Assembly: GCA_021613535.1 (NCBI GenBank)
Contig: CP075493.1
Coordinates: forward strand, 434,001-498,000
Direction: 5' to 3'
From: Adineta vaga
Taxonomy: Eukaryota; Rotifera
Length of the DNA: 64,000 bases
Every line of letters begins with the position of its first letter. The first letter of the stretch is position 1. Positions 47,323-59,124 of the stretch are shown in pieces. A program made the translations under genes and the position numbers. The notes below the pieces were generated by a model. That model made no database searches. It was not told the DNA's origin and saw only the letters and a list, made by a program, of their open reading frames with translations.

Positions 47323-48579
47323 CTAATATTTAGAGAGCAACATATTGTTAGGCCAAGTTCGAGGGCCATATGGAGCCTTTTCTAGCCATTCGGAGGCTAT
47401 TTTATCCGTAGGTGCTCTTGCTGCAGCTTCCACCTGTTTAGTTATCATTTCATTCTTTGGTTTCAAATGTGACAAAGCTTCACCTGCAGCATATCGATTA
47501 AACATGGCAGCAGCTCGTCTAACTTCAACGAATGTATCAATGGCATGACGAGCTGCTTCACGGTTCTTTTGAGAATAGAAGAGTGCAGTGTTGACAGCTA
47601 TAGCAGCCGACTCAGCATCAGCTACACCAGAATTAAGGCCACGAGCACCAAAGGGTGCAAATAAATGAGCTGCTTCACCAATTAGAAGAACACGTCGGGT
47701 CGTTTTGTGAGCAAAATCATCTGCTACAAGTTGTAAGAACTGGTAAGTTGATACCCATGTGATGTGATTAGCATATGCGGGAGGCACGACACGGCTGAGC
47801 CATTCCTTCACCCCTGTCTTGCTGCTTAATTCGACTGGGTTGTCAGTATTCTTACACTGGAGATCAATTCGCCAACCTCCTCGAAATGGAACCAGCAATA
47901 CATTACGTCCGTCTACTGCTGGATGGGCATAGTGGAAAATACGTTCACGTGGAAGTATTGGTATGCTATCCTTTTGTTGTTCGATGTCAGCGACATCGAC
48001 TACAATAAACCATCCGTCATCCCGACTACCTTCCATTTTTACGCCGATTTGTTTTCGAACAATAGAGTGAGCCCCATCAGCTCCTATGACATACTGTGCT
48101 GCCCAAATTGCTTCACTGTTGGCTACCTTTACTTTGACTAAACCAGTTTCATCTTCTTCACATGATTTTATGTCGATTACTGTTTGATCAAAAACAAGTT
48201 CAATATTGTTAGCAAGTGCACGTGCAAAAAGCATCCGTTCAATTTCAGTTTGAGGTAAACAAGTAAAGTGTGGTTTGACATCAGATGTAGTAGGTGTATA
48301 AGTCTTTGAGTACACTTCTTTTCCACCATAGAATGTACGTTGAGTTTGCCAGTAGATACCATGTTTTGAAATTTCGCTCCCTATGCCATTACAGACACGG
48401 TCCAGTATATCCAATGTCGTATTATGAAGAAATATGGCACGACTCCCTTGTCGAGGCCTATCAGCTGCCGATGATTCAAGTATTGTCACTTGACGACCAA
48501 GTGAGCGTAGAGTAAGAGCGGCAGCAAGACCAGTTGGACCAGCACCAACGACGATTACTTCTCGAGTATATGTAACCAT
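47323..48579 (-). CDS. FAD-dependent aromatic-ring hydroxylase (418 aa, intronless)
   Basis: A class-A flavoprotein monooxygenase of the PHBH/MhpA type, expected to hydroxylate a phenolic or other aromatic substrate with NAD(P)H and O2. The Rossmann motif GAGPTG is at residues 12-17, with Glu35 for the FAD ribose. The family's RAIFL segment is at about 47-51 and the DG motif (VIGADGAHSIVR) at 165-175. The second FAD motif at about 300-318 reads LIGEAAHLFAPFGARGLNSG, so the usual Gly-Asp is Gly-Glu. Length is near that of p-hydroxybenzoate hydroxylase (about 394 aa). It lacks introns, which suggests bacterial or fungal origin by horizontal transfer. The start ATG at 48579 lies about 27 nt after an acceptor-like TTTCTAG. 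It is divergent from the 2OG oxygenase gene, about 1 kb away. The substrate is not predictable. Confidence 0.9.
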   Translation of the reverse strand: MVTYTREVIVVGAGPTGLAAALTLRSLGRQVTILESSAADRPRQGSRAIFLHNTTLDILDRVCNGIGSEISKHGIYWQTQRTFYGGKEVYSKTYTPTTSDVKPHFTCLPQTEIERMLFARALANNIELVFDQTVIDIKSCEEDETGLVKVKVANSEAIWAAQYVIGADGAHSIVRKQIGVKMEGSRDDGWFIVVDVADIEQQKDSIPILPRERIFHYAHPAVDGRNVLLVPFRGGWRIDLQCKNTDNPVELSSKTGVKEWLSRVVPPAYANHITWVSTYQFLQLVADDFAHKTTRRVLLIGEAAHLFAPFGARGLNSGVADAESAAIAVNTALFYSQKNREAARHAIDTFVEVRRAAAMFNRYAAGEALSHLKPKNEMITKQVEAAARAPTDKIASEWLEKAPYGPRTWPNNMLLSKY

Positions 48580-48977
48580 TGTACAACGTGAGCCTATTCA
48601 AGCTAGAAATGAATAGAAAAAGTATAAAGCTAATTCAATAACTCTGCCTTATTGTCGTCAACAACAATAATTACTTTTTACTGTTGCGCAATTCTTGGTT
48701 TTTGATATACTCTAAAAAAATCGATGTTCTGCTGAACTTCAGAGGTTACGATGCTTTGTACAGAATGAGTTTTAGTTCAAGGAGACGAATACAGTTTGAT
48801 TGTCACTGCCCAGGATTTTTCTGGATTCTGTAAGCTACACAAGGTCTAGTGTTTCATCAACACAACTGTCTGTAACTTTCGTGAATTTTTTACCAAATGG
48901 TTAGCATTTTTGTAAGCTCTCTTTAGTGTGTTGGCGTTTGTGATGAATCACTTAGCATCAAACTTGAGATTAAATTG
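48580..48977. other. Intergenic between divergent oxygenase genes (left part)
   Basis: Presumed 5' flank of the monooxygenase. No specific promoter element could be assigned. Confidence 0.35.
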
Positions 48978-49051
48978 GTCTTTCTAGTTTAACTGGCTTA
49001 GGACATCTGTTCGAATAACAGACGGTGCGGATTCGAGCCCCACGTAGGTCA
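48978..49051 (+). tRNA. tRNA-like sequence, probably degenerate
   Basis: TAGTTTAACTGG is a good A box and GGATTCGAGCCC a recognisable B box. The anticodon stem TCTGT/ACAGA is perfect with a 7-nt loop TCGAATA. Acceptor (GTCTTTC with GTAGGTC) and T-stem pairings each contain two mismatches, and position 33 is C instead of U. By position the anticodon would be GAA (Phe), but this is unsafe. A T7 run, a Pol III terminator, starts 2 nt after the end. It is likely a tRNA pseudogene or tRNA-derived element. Confidence 0.45.
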
Positions 49052-49607
49052 TCTTTTTTTCTATTCCTCTTTCTTTGATTCTCCTTCGCTAATATTCCTT
49101 TCGTTGCTTTAATATAGAAGATAACACAGCGTTGATATCTTTTATACCAAATCTTCGATAGGTTTGTAATTCATCCTAAGGTTCTATATATTTTCTATCA
49201 AATGCTTGACAGTTTTGCAATTTATTTAGAGGTTCGGAATCTTTCCTGTCGAACATTTTGATAACTTGATAATTGCGTCCCGTGGTTCGTGTAAGCGAGA
49301 AATAGGGTGAGCGAAAGTGCGGAGGTGTATCTGTATAAAGAAGGAACTTATATTTTCATCCACACCTTTACTGCTACGTTTTGTCTAACTTACGATAAAC
49401 TGTTCACTGGGGTTTTATTACTGTATCTTTGTCATAATATAAATATAAAGATTATCCATCCTTCGATGCGCATGACGAAACATCACTCTATTCATAAAAA
49501 GAATGAATGATCCGCATGTTGCTTATATTCTAACTTTTTCCTTATCGACTATTAGTGCAATTCAATATCTGTAGACATTCGATAATTACTACTTATAAAA
49601 GAAAAAC
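49052..49607. promoter_or_regulatory. 5' flank of the 2OG oxygenase gene
   Basis: TTATAAAAG at about 49593-49601 lies just before the ATG at 49608, and an acceptor-like ATCTGTAG lies about 35 nt upstream of that ATG. Either a very short leader or a 5' splice is possible. No other feature. Confidence 0.3.
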
Positions 49608-52600
49608 ATGACAACAGATTTTACAGAGATACCAGTCATCGATTTTGGTCATTTTTCAAATGGTACCAATGAAGAAAAACTTAAAGTCGCCAAAGAAATC
49701 GGAGAAGCCTGCCGTAACGTTGGTTTTTTTTATTTGAAAAACCATGATGTACCACAACAACTAACGAAAGATGCGTTTGCACAAGCAAAGCGATATTTTG
49801 CACTTCCACTTGATGTTAAAATGAAACATGCTATGGGACCTCCGCCCGATGGTGAATCGCGTGGCTTTTCACCATTTTTAACGGAGAAATTTGCAGCCAA
49901 AGGTGACTATAAAGAAACGTTTCATTTTGCGTTAGAATTGAGCAAGGATGATCCGGATGTTAAAAAGGGAGCCGTTCTTTATGGTCCAAACCAGTGGCCG
50001 GATTTACCAGGTAAGTACATGTAAGGTTGTCAAGTAAGAGATAAAAAAATTTAACTTTGTAGGATTTCGTGAAGTCATTTACGATGGTTACTATCTCGCT
50101 GTGAAAGAATTGGCTAATAAACTCTGTCGAGCATTTGCTTTGGCGCTGAATTTACCTGAAGATTACTTCGTATCATTGACAGATAAACCTATGGCTAACA
50201 TGTCTGTGATGTGGTATCCACCTCAATCACGAGATGAACCAATTGATCCACATCTTTTAGGCGAGTACCTTTTCCCATTTATTATCCTGTTTCAGACATA
50301 AGATACACTCACTGAAAAGAAATTTACTTAATATCGGACACTTTTTAATGCAACAGCCAGTGAAAAACCTAGAATGGTTCTTTTGAATATACCCGAACGA
50401 AGAAAGGAAAAATCTCAAATTATTACCAGTTTTCGTGAACTGGTTTTTATGTCATATTTCATACAGTGATACAAACTAATTACTTAGACTCCGTCAAGAT
50501 AGAAAACTGCGCTAGCACATCATATATGAAATACTTACTTTTATACGAAAGTTCAAATTTCTGTTATTATATACATATCTCAGCGGTACTTGTTCACCTA
50601 TATGTCGAGAAATCCAGTAGATATCAGATATTTGCTTTTACATATGTATGCTAAATCCTAATAGTCAATGAATGGACCAAGTATGTTCATCCACCTATCT
50701 CGGTAAACATAAAAGAAAGTATTGTAGATGATTTTCATACTTCTAATAATGTTTGAGATTCAGTTGACGTTTTCCCCAAAACGCCTTCTTATAGCTAAAG
50801 TGATGAACGCTGACTTATTGAAAAGAAATGAAAGCAGTGCAGATTTTATTTGAATTTGGATTTACGTCTCGAGGAGTCCGTACTATTTTTTTTATGCATT
50901 TTTTTAACAAAATTAGCATTAATAAGAATAATTCCATGTTAACTTAGTAAATCAGAGTGAAAAAGTTAACCGGTTTAGTTTTCACAAAATAATGTGTGGT
51001 TACATACTAAAAAGTGTTTGGAAAAACCAGAAGCGATCCATCAATGTAGTAGTGGATGATTAAATAACAAAATCTGTGATATAAACCATTTTTTGACGAA
51101 CACCATACAAACATGTTTGAAAAATCACTGAAAGAGATCTGAATCAAAATAGTCGAGTTGTCGATAATGGAAATATACTGAATTACGACTTACTGGTCGG
51201 TTTATGTCTAAACTACATTTTCATCCTAGATAAAGAAGGTTAAAATAGTAATTTCTGTCATCTGTGATCTTTCTTTTGCGCATTCGGTTAAGTTTTAGTA
51301 GGAAAAGGACATTTCGCACGGCTTGTTCATCACGATCTCCTGACCTGTAAAAACGGACCGGATGTTAATAATGACAAAAGTTAAAAATATACAGGATGTT
51401 CGTAGCGAAAGTTGTACAAAAGATTGTAAAGAACAGCGCTACTTTTTACTTCAAAAGATCTGAGATTTGACTAAAGCTCAGAATCAAAATAACCGACACA
51501 TCGTAATGAAAAAAGATAGGGTATTGGTAAGTGTGTTCATATTTACTCCTTTTGGGACATGTCAAATGCTTCACAATATAGCTTTTATTTCAAGATAATT
51601 ATAATAAACACGGACACCCGATCTGTTTCGTTCCGATCTCCTGACATAACGTCACACATACTAATGAACATCCAGTCCGATTTCTCTGCTTTTTCTCAGT
51701 TACGATCTTCTGGACAAAGTCCATTACGCACTTCCAGTAAACTTTTTAGGAGTAAAAAATCATTTTCGAATACCCGATCACATGTACGGCAGTTCGGGAC
51801 ACTTACGAGGGAACATATCCAACTGTCGGACGCCGTTCGACCTCATATTCTGGTAATGAGTAGGATTCAGTGAGACTAAGAAAACTCTAGAAGAGTTCGG
51901 GCCCATGGCCTATTGATCAAGCGTTATGACCATTCTATTGAATTTCCAACCTATCTGTAGATATGCATCGGAAAATCAAGTTACGGTATTTTGGTCTAAA
52001 ATGCTGCTCAATAATAAGTCTAATAGCCATTAGAATATCCTGAAAGTTTTAGTGAAAACGAATGTTCCTTTCTGGAGATATTGGATTTTCAAAATCTGGT
52101 CAGTTAACACAGACGTACCACAAAAAACGAGTTCACTTGAATACTTCATATCTCAACAAAAGGAACATTCGTTTTAGCTAAAACTTTCAGGATATTCTAA
52201 TGGCTATTAGACCTATCATTGAATAGTATTTCAGACCCAAATTCCGCAACTTGATTTTCCGATGAATATCTACAGATAGGTTGGAAATTCAATGGAATGA
52301 TCATAACGCTTGATCAGTAGGCCATGGGCCCGAACTCTTCTAGAGTTTTCTTAGTCTCACTGAATCATACTCATTACCAGAATATGAGGTCGAACGGCGT
52401 CCGACAGTTGGATATGTTCCCTCGTTAGTGCGAAATGTCTCTCTCCATTTCAGTAAAGCATCATTTTTGTTGCTCAAATATTTAGCTAGTAAGGCACATC
52501 GTTTAGATTCGCTCATTCTTTTCCAAAAAGAATTCTAAGCGTCAAGGATATTTAGATACTTCGAACAAAACGAAATCCGACGTAAACCTCGATAGATCTT

Positions 52601-54322
52601 CTGCTCAAAGCAGTAATACTACAGGCGGCTCCAGTAGTTTTATTTTAAAACTCTCAATGTAGATCAATTTTTTACACATAATATAAAGGTTCATTAAAGT
52701 GGAGGAAAATTAGTGTGCAAATGCTGCTTGCAAAATATTTTCTCATTGTTTTAGCAAACTGAATTAGAAATAATAGTAGACACAAGTTATTTTGGACAGT
52801 ACTGATACGAACAGAAGATTTGTTGAAAACTTTCTTAATTTCGGCAAACCTTCTTAATCACTGCGAAGTCTTTATTCGCCTTTTTGCCCATAGCGAATCG
52901 AAATAACTTTTAAAGCATCGAGATCTTACCATAATTTTGTCTGAATCAGAAGTTTTTTGAAGCTCTCTGCACCTAAATCATTCAGGTAAAAGTAACTAAT
53001 CTCTTTAACTCCTTTCGATTTAGTTCGTTCAAAACAATAGGTAGAAGAAATATTACCAAATTTTTTGCAAACAAACAGACTCAACTTACGGTGGCGGAAA
53101 ATATTGTGTAGAATCGATGAAAAATGAGAAAAGAGTCATGTGAAGAGACATAGTTTGATCTTATAATATGTTTTTCGATAAAATGAGTATCAAAGAGTGC
53201 TGGGACATTAAGTCTCAAAATTGCAAATGAACAATGATAGAAATAAAGTTAATTTGGCACTATCACAGTAGATTGGTCATAGTTAAGTGACATGCCAAAC
53301 GATCGTCAACAGGTTAGAATTTCAATTGACGGTTTATTCAGTAATGTTTAAGACAAAGTCTGAAAGTCAGTGACTGAAATAGAAATAGATCTCTAATAGT
53401 GACAACACTTTACCAAGCAACGTATATGTTATGGAGTTCACAGCAGATCCTATCGATTTTTTTACGGTTGCCTTGTAATTCTCTTATCAATCCAAATAAG
53501 TATGTTAAATTATTCGAGATCCCAACGCACAAATAATCTTTTTATAACATAGAATATTTTGTCAATCGTTGTATACTTCATCAATACTCGTTAACATCTA
53601 ATTCTGTCCTGATAACTAACACTTATAACGAGATAAAAAAAGTACATTGTGCACAGTATGTGGGTGTATACACTTTTATTAGTGAAGTTTTAACTTAGTT
53701 TAGATATTAGTCCATGACATATCTCAGTGATATTATCGCTGGGATCTACCGATCCACCTATCCAGACAAATAGATAGATAAACCCCATTGGTAATATCAC
53801 TGGAATCTGTCATGTACTGGAACCACGTAATAACGAAACTGAAATAGCATTCGTTCAGTTGACATTTTTCATCATTTCTCTATATCGCTTCTATTTTTCG
53901 TGAACACAGGATGTGGTGCACACACAGACTATGGCGGTTTCACACTTCTGCAGCAAACAGAAAATATAACAGCATTGCAAGTAAAGAATATTGAAGGAAA
54001 ATGGATTGACGCAAAACCGATCGAAGGAGCGTTCGTTGTGAACATTGCTGATACAATGCAGCGATGGACAAACGATCAATTCGTTTCTACAATTCATCGT
54101 GTTATAAATTTAGGTCACAATGAGCGATATTCTATTGGTTTGTTTTTTGGACCAAATTATTTTACAAACATTGATTGTTTGCCAACGTGCTTTGACAACG
54201 TAAAAAATCCGAAAAAATACAAACCAATTTTGGCGGGTGATTTTATCATGAGCCGCATCGTTGATGGTCATACACCTAAATTTGACGAGTTCGACCTGGA
54301 AAACGTACCAGCCGAACAGTAA
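49608..54322 (+). CDS. 2-oxoglutarate/Fe(II) dioxygenase, isopenicillin-N-synthase-like (337 aa)
   Basis: Exons join(49608-50010, 50063-50260, 53910-54322) give 337 codons plus stop. The N-terminal DIOX_N-type region starts IPVIDFGHFSNG and includes EACRNVGFFYLKNHDVP. The catalytic jelly-roll holds His205 and Asp207 (GAHTDYGGFTLL), His263 (STIHRV) and Arg273-x-Ser275 (NERYSIGLFFGP), so iron and 2OG ligands are all present. Such enzymes hydroxylate, desaturate or cyclise small molecules; the substrate is unknown. Length fits the family (about 320-350 aa). Intron 1 is 52 bp and canonical. Intron 2 is 3.65 kb with a GC-AG donor (TTTTAG|GCGAGT) and contains a palindromic MITE. AATAAA lies at 54431. 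Family position suggests acquisition from bacteria or fungi, but the introns are of local type. Confidence 0.85.
50261..51805. other. Intron 2 of the 2OG oxygenase, left part
   Basis: Begins with the GCGAGT donor. No gene or recognised element before the MITE at 51806. Confidence 0.4.
51806..52424. mobile_element. Palindromic MITE, CGAGGGAAC family (619 bp)
   Basis: Ends CGAGGGAACATATCCAACTG and its complement, flanked by TTA on both sides (51803-51805, 52425-52427). Arms of about 290 bp are nearly identical, including a central GGATATTCTAATGGC block. It lies within intron 2 of the 2OG oxygenase gene. Confidence 0.85.
52425..53909. other. Intron 2 of the 2OG oxygenase, right part
   Basis: Ends at the acceptor TGAACACAG (53901-53909). 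Contains one small hairpin repeat (53713-53814) and nothing else recognised. Confidence 0.4.
53713..53814. repeat. Small hairpin repeat
   Basis: CATGACATATCTCAGTGATA at the left mirrors TATCACTGGAATCTGTCATG at the right across about 60 bp. A short MITE-like fold-back. Confidence 0.5.
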
Positions 54323-55663
54323 AATGGTGTTAATGAAAAAAGACATGAATAACAGTATTATTATCGAATCGAACATTCATCGTCAGACATATCGTACTGC
54401 GTAAATACCATCTTTAGAGAAACATTACTTAATAAAGTCGTGCTTTTTTTCAATTTCATTAGTTAAATAAAACTTCCTCTGGTTTATACAATTCATTCGG
54501 GAAGTATATAATTTTCACATTTATATACTTGAGTATTCTTTTTTTACACGTGATTCACCCAGACTTTTCACACAATGCAGTAATCTTTAATAGAATTAAA
54601 ACGACTTTTGCTCTGATATTTGTATATGTCCTTTGATGAGCAGAAACTCATAAACCCATTAATTAATTTAATTCTTGTTTTAACTCACATTGACGAGATC
54701 AGTTGAAAACACTTTTCATCTATTATGTTTATGCAAAGAAGCTCAAAAAATTATTTCTTGGTTGCGATAGTACACTTACAATGCCATAAAGTTATACAAA
54801 CAATCGGTGAATAAAACGGCGACTTTTACTTTGAGATCGTCACATCTGATGTGTGTAGTACAACGCAACATCTTAATTTTGCTTCCTAGTTACGATATAC
54901 AGTTCTACTGTGTACATCTCCATAGGTAGCATCTAATTCGTCATTGATGCTATATGTGTACTGCATCTGCAGAAACATGTATTTTTAATTCTTTATTTGC
55001 CACTTCATATTAGCTGCTCCATCGAGGATCGAGGATTTCAATCGTTCTTGCATATATTATAGAAGCAAACACTTATCGGACTTATATCTGAGGTGCTTGG
55101 AAAATATTGTTTCATTTTTTAGATATCTACATTTATTTAAGGACAACGTCATCAGAAAACGGTATTTTATAACACATATTTCATCACGGCCGCATTTCTT
55201 TAACCCCGAAGTTTTATGGTGAGTACATATCAGATTTTATTAATATCTATAAATAAAAATGAGTTGATCAATAATTCTATGGGCACAATGTCGTTGTCAC
55301 TTATCGTTAGAGACAAAATAGTTGTAAAAAGTTACTTTCATTCAGTCATAATCGAAGAATAGTGTAATCACTTTTGTAACTGGTAGCATCGTGACACACT
55401 GATGTTGGAGTTCCTGGCTTCGAAGCTCGACCGCAATAGTAGACAAAAAATTTAGTTTTTACTGCATGTTGGTTACATATGCCCACACAAACGCGCATGT
55501 ACATAGGTAATAGTTTCGCACTTGACTAAACGCGTAAGCGCACACAGTAGACAGAATAAATCTATCTGATTTGTATATCATTGTCGCTTTCTCATCGAAC
55601 CTGCTAGACATCAATTTGAGACGATCTTCGTCACTGTTTGTCTTGCACTAACGCTGAGACACA
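54323..55663. other. 3' flank of the 2OG oxygenase and intergenic
   Basis: Contains the AATAAA at 54431. No further gene recognised before the truncated SDR exon. Confidence 0.35.
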
Positions 55664-55825
55664 ATGCTGTTAATATTCTTTGGCTTCCTTATTCTTGTCT
55701 TTTTAACTTATCAAAGTTATAAACACTTTTTTCCATCTCCGAATGTTGATCCACGCGGCAAATATGTGCTTATTCCGATTGCCTATACCATCAGTAAAGT
55801 GAACTTTTCTCCACGAAGAAAATAG
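55664..55825 (+). pseudogene. Truncated N-terminus of a short-chain dehydrogenase (SDR9C-like)
   Basis: The 53-codon frame begins with a hydrophobic anchor (MLLIFFGFLILVFLTYQS) followed by VDPRGKYVLI. In retinol/17-beta-hydroxysteroid dehydrogenase-like SDRs the same segment leads into the cofactor loop TGxxxGxG. Here the sequence diverges directly after VLI, and the frame stops at 55825. Only the 5' end survives, so it is probably a gene broken by rearrangement near 55775. A membrane-anchored oxidoreductase is what the intact gene would have encoded. Confidence 0.5.
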
Positions 55826-56443
55826 ATGAAAACAAAAGCGATGCGTACCTTTATAGAGGCTAGTATGAGGATTAAAACAAAAAAAAAATTTCGCTCCAGC
55901 ACCTCCCTACGAAAACTAGATAGGTTTACAAGATCCACCTATAAGTAGTGTAGTGGAACACATGAGAAATGCCACCATTTGAAAAATTTTTGGGGTAATA
56001 ATGATTTCAGAGATTTTTTAGAATCAGTTTTTAATGCTGAATCTAAAAAAAATATTTTCAAGAATTTTCAAGAACCGAAAAATAGTGATTTTTGCATATT
56101 TCGTCCAAAAACGTGATTTTGGGGAGAACTCAGGTTTTTCAAGGATTTTGCGATTTTTGACTACAAAATAGCTTCTAAAAAGGATAAAAAGTAGTGCATC
56201 GTGATCAGCAGCTCACGCTCTATCAAACCATGTGGAAAAAAAGCAAAAATAAATTTCACTCGATTTTTGCATTGCGTGCACCTTAATAAACAGATAGCCT
56301 TCAAAACATCGATTGAAATATTTTTTGTTCATATTTGCCTGTACATTGAATAAATTAAATCTTTTCTATTATATTTTAAAATCAATAATTGATTTTTAGT
56401 TAATATTTTTGTAAACATTAATAATAATCAAAAATTCAAAGCT
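55826..56443. other. Intergenic, nothing recognised
   Basis: AT-rich; no gene or element recognised. Confidence 0.35.
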
Positions 56444-57289
56444 ATTTTATGAGAAACTTATGTATAATGATTGATCAAATGATGTGATTTTGTAGAGAAA
56501 AAGAAGGGCTATCTTTCGATAATAAGATGTTTCGAAATACGTAAGTCTAAGATAATAATATGACCATTTTATTCATATTAAGTAAGTTTTTTTCATTTTG
56601 CGTTTTTTTAAAGAACCTTGCTGGACGAGATGACATACCCAAATTTCTGCACTTAACAATGCTATTTTGTAGAGTTTTTCAAGATGATTCAAATGGTATA
56701 TATTAAGTCTCTTTTCTGAACTGTTTAAAGGAGATGTGGTTGATTTACTCATGAAGGATTGAGATTCAGAATGATAACAAATAGTTGATCGATATGATTT
56801 GTATAAAACAGCCATAGAAAGTGATAAATAACATTTCTTATATATGAGTATGTACGGCTTTTCTTAGCCTACAAATTCATCTAGTCAATATTTCTATTCA
56901 CATAATAATAATAAAAAGTAGAAGACCATTTCTTATAATTTGACATTAATGTATTTGTCATTATTTCGAATCAGTCCTTCATGAGTAAATCAACCACATC
57001 TCCTTTAAACAGTACAGAAAAGAGACTTAATATATACCATTTGAATCATCTTGAAAAACTCTACAAAATAGCATTGTTAAGTGCAGAAATTTGGGTATGT
57101 CATCTCGTCCAGCAAGGTTCTTTAAAAAAACGCAAAATGAAAAAAACTTACTTAATATGAATAAAATGGTCATATTATTATCTTAGACTTACGTATTTCG
57201 AAACATCTTATTATAGAAAGATAGGCCGTCTTTTTCTCTACAAAATCACATCATTTGATCAATCATTATACATAAGTTTCTCATAAAAT
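56444..57289. repeat. Fold-back element (846 bp)
   Basis: Arms at 56444-56764 and 56968-57289 are near-identical inverted repeats with outer ends ATTTTATGAGAAACTTATG and its complement; loop about 200 bp. Mirrored open frames on the two strands arise from the palindrome. Confidence 0.75.
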
Positions 57290-59124
57290 CGATACATCTT
57301 TGACAAGGGGTCGAAACTTATGCAACACCCATTAATCAATGTTTACAAATCTGTCGCTATAAATATACATAATAAAAAAAATCATTAAGTCTTGTTTGTG
57401 AAATTGTTGCACGTAGATACGATTTCAACAGTTTTAAAACAGAAAATCTTCGTTCAGTATGTGCCTGATTGATATTGGTGAAGTTGTTAAAACTTTTAGA
57501 AAACTTCTATGTTTGGATAAAAGCAGATAGCGCCGAGGTCGAACAAATTAGAGAGGACATCGATGTATTTTTCGAACTTTCTAGAAAGCTTTAAAAATAT
57601 TCCATGAATTTTTATGAATTGGTGAGAGAAAAAAAAACCTTTGCAAGCTGGAGAGAGCGGGAGCGTCGTATCCCAACGTCTCTCAATCTGGATACCCCTA
57701 GATAAGACTGACCTATTTCGAAATATTTTCTGATTAAATAAAGGATTTTCAGTATTTACCGAAGTGTCTATTCTCGAAGGAGTGGCGGTCGCCGGTTCGC
57801 CAAGCAGCTAGATCCGCCACTGTCCGGATGCAAGAGACTTGATGGTTTTACAGCTTGAAGAGTTCGACTGACTTCAGTTTATGTCCCTGCGAACCTTGAA
57901 GACTTCGGTACTCAGACTAATTCCAGACATCTGTCTTTGAAAGACACGATGCTTTTGAAACTTTGTTAAACTTCTTGTAATATCAGAATCACGCACTGTA
58001 AAGTAGCTTGCTTTTTTGTGTTCTATTGAAGGTTAAGACGAAAAATTCTTTCTGGTTTTCAAAGATTCGGAAATTCGATTTCAGAAACTCGTGAAGGATG
58101 TCATATGGTGACAAAACTGGAAATTGTGTAGAAATCTAACGAGATAAAATTTCTCTGAAAGTGCATTATAATGGTATATTGCCGATGTAATATGATCAAG
58201 GGGGAAAACGAGACTTCACCATTTAAATACTTCATCGGACTTCACCGATACTTCACCATACTTCAAACACTGCATGAAGTAAATGAAGTCTCGCTTTTCC
58301 CCCCTTGAATATGGTGCAGTTGCGACACGTATTAAAACTTCCATACCTCCATATTAGATGCCCAAGGAGCTTCTAATTTGGCAAGTGTAAAAATTTCCCG
58401 GAGGGAACTTCCAATATGTTCTATGATCTTTTTTAAACTTCAAGTACCAAAAGTTTTCGAGGAATTATCGACGATTTTGTTAGATTTTTCTACTTTTTTA
58501 CTACAAAATCTTGTTATTTCTCAAAATTCGCTGTAAAAAGTGATAAAAATCCGCAAAAATCCCTCAAAAAGTTTTTTAAATATAGGGGTCTTCTGATATG
58601 GCTGACAAATCGAAACCTCAACAGATGCTTCAAATAGGGGAGGGCTTCTAATATGGGGAGTGGTTTAGTCAATATGGCAAGTATGCATAAAATCATTGAA
58701 GTATGACTGCACAACTAGCGAGTGACAGTGCGTGCTTGTATCTATGTTATCACAAGGCGCATCGAATGTGATGGAAAGCTAGCTATCGCAGGAAGGTGAT
58801 CCAGAATAGTATACTTTCATATTTTATTTCGTGATGATTATCATGTAGTTCAGACGAAATGCGCGATTTTTTTATCGCTTAATTTTGACATTTATAGTCT
58901 CGATAACACTTACTTTTCTTAGGAAAAGATGTAGTGTGAAATTCTCTAGAAAATACTTAAGTAATAGAGAAGATAAATGTCTGGCCTTTTAGAATCATAA
59001 CTATGGGACGATGAAAGCAAGACTAGTAAAATATTGCCTGTTTAAAGTAATGAATGATCATTCGAGGAACTAATGTTTTTAGGCTTTCACTGATAGTTTT
59101 ATAGATTTTAATCATTCAGTCTTA
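57290..59124. other. Intergenic with one small MITE
   Basis: No gene. A short AGTGGCGG...CCGCCACT inverted motif lies at about 57781-57824 and may be a MITE scrap. A clear MITE lies at 58197-58307. Confidence 0.35.
58197..58307. mobile_element. Small hAT-type MITE (111 bp)
   Basis: TIRs CAAGGGGGAAAACGAGACTT and complement (CTTTTCCCCCCTTG), flanked by AATATGAT (58189-58196) and AATATGGT (58308-58315), an 8-bp duplication with one mismatch. The interior holds repeated ACTTCA motifs. Confidence 0.7.

Noticed and set aside
48978-49051. Functional tRNA-Phe
   Set aside because: Anticodon position reads GAA, but C33 and several stem mismatches argue against function; reported only as tRNA-like.
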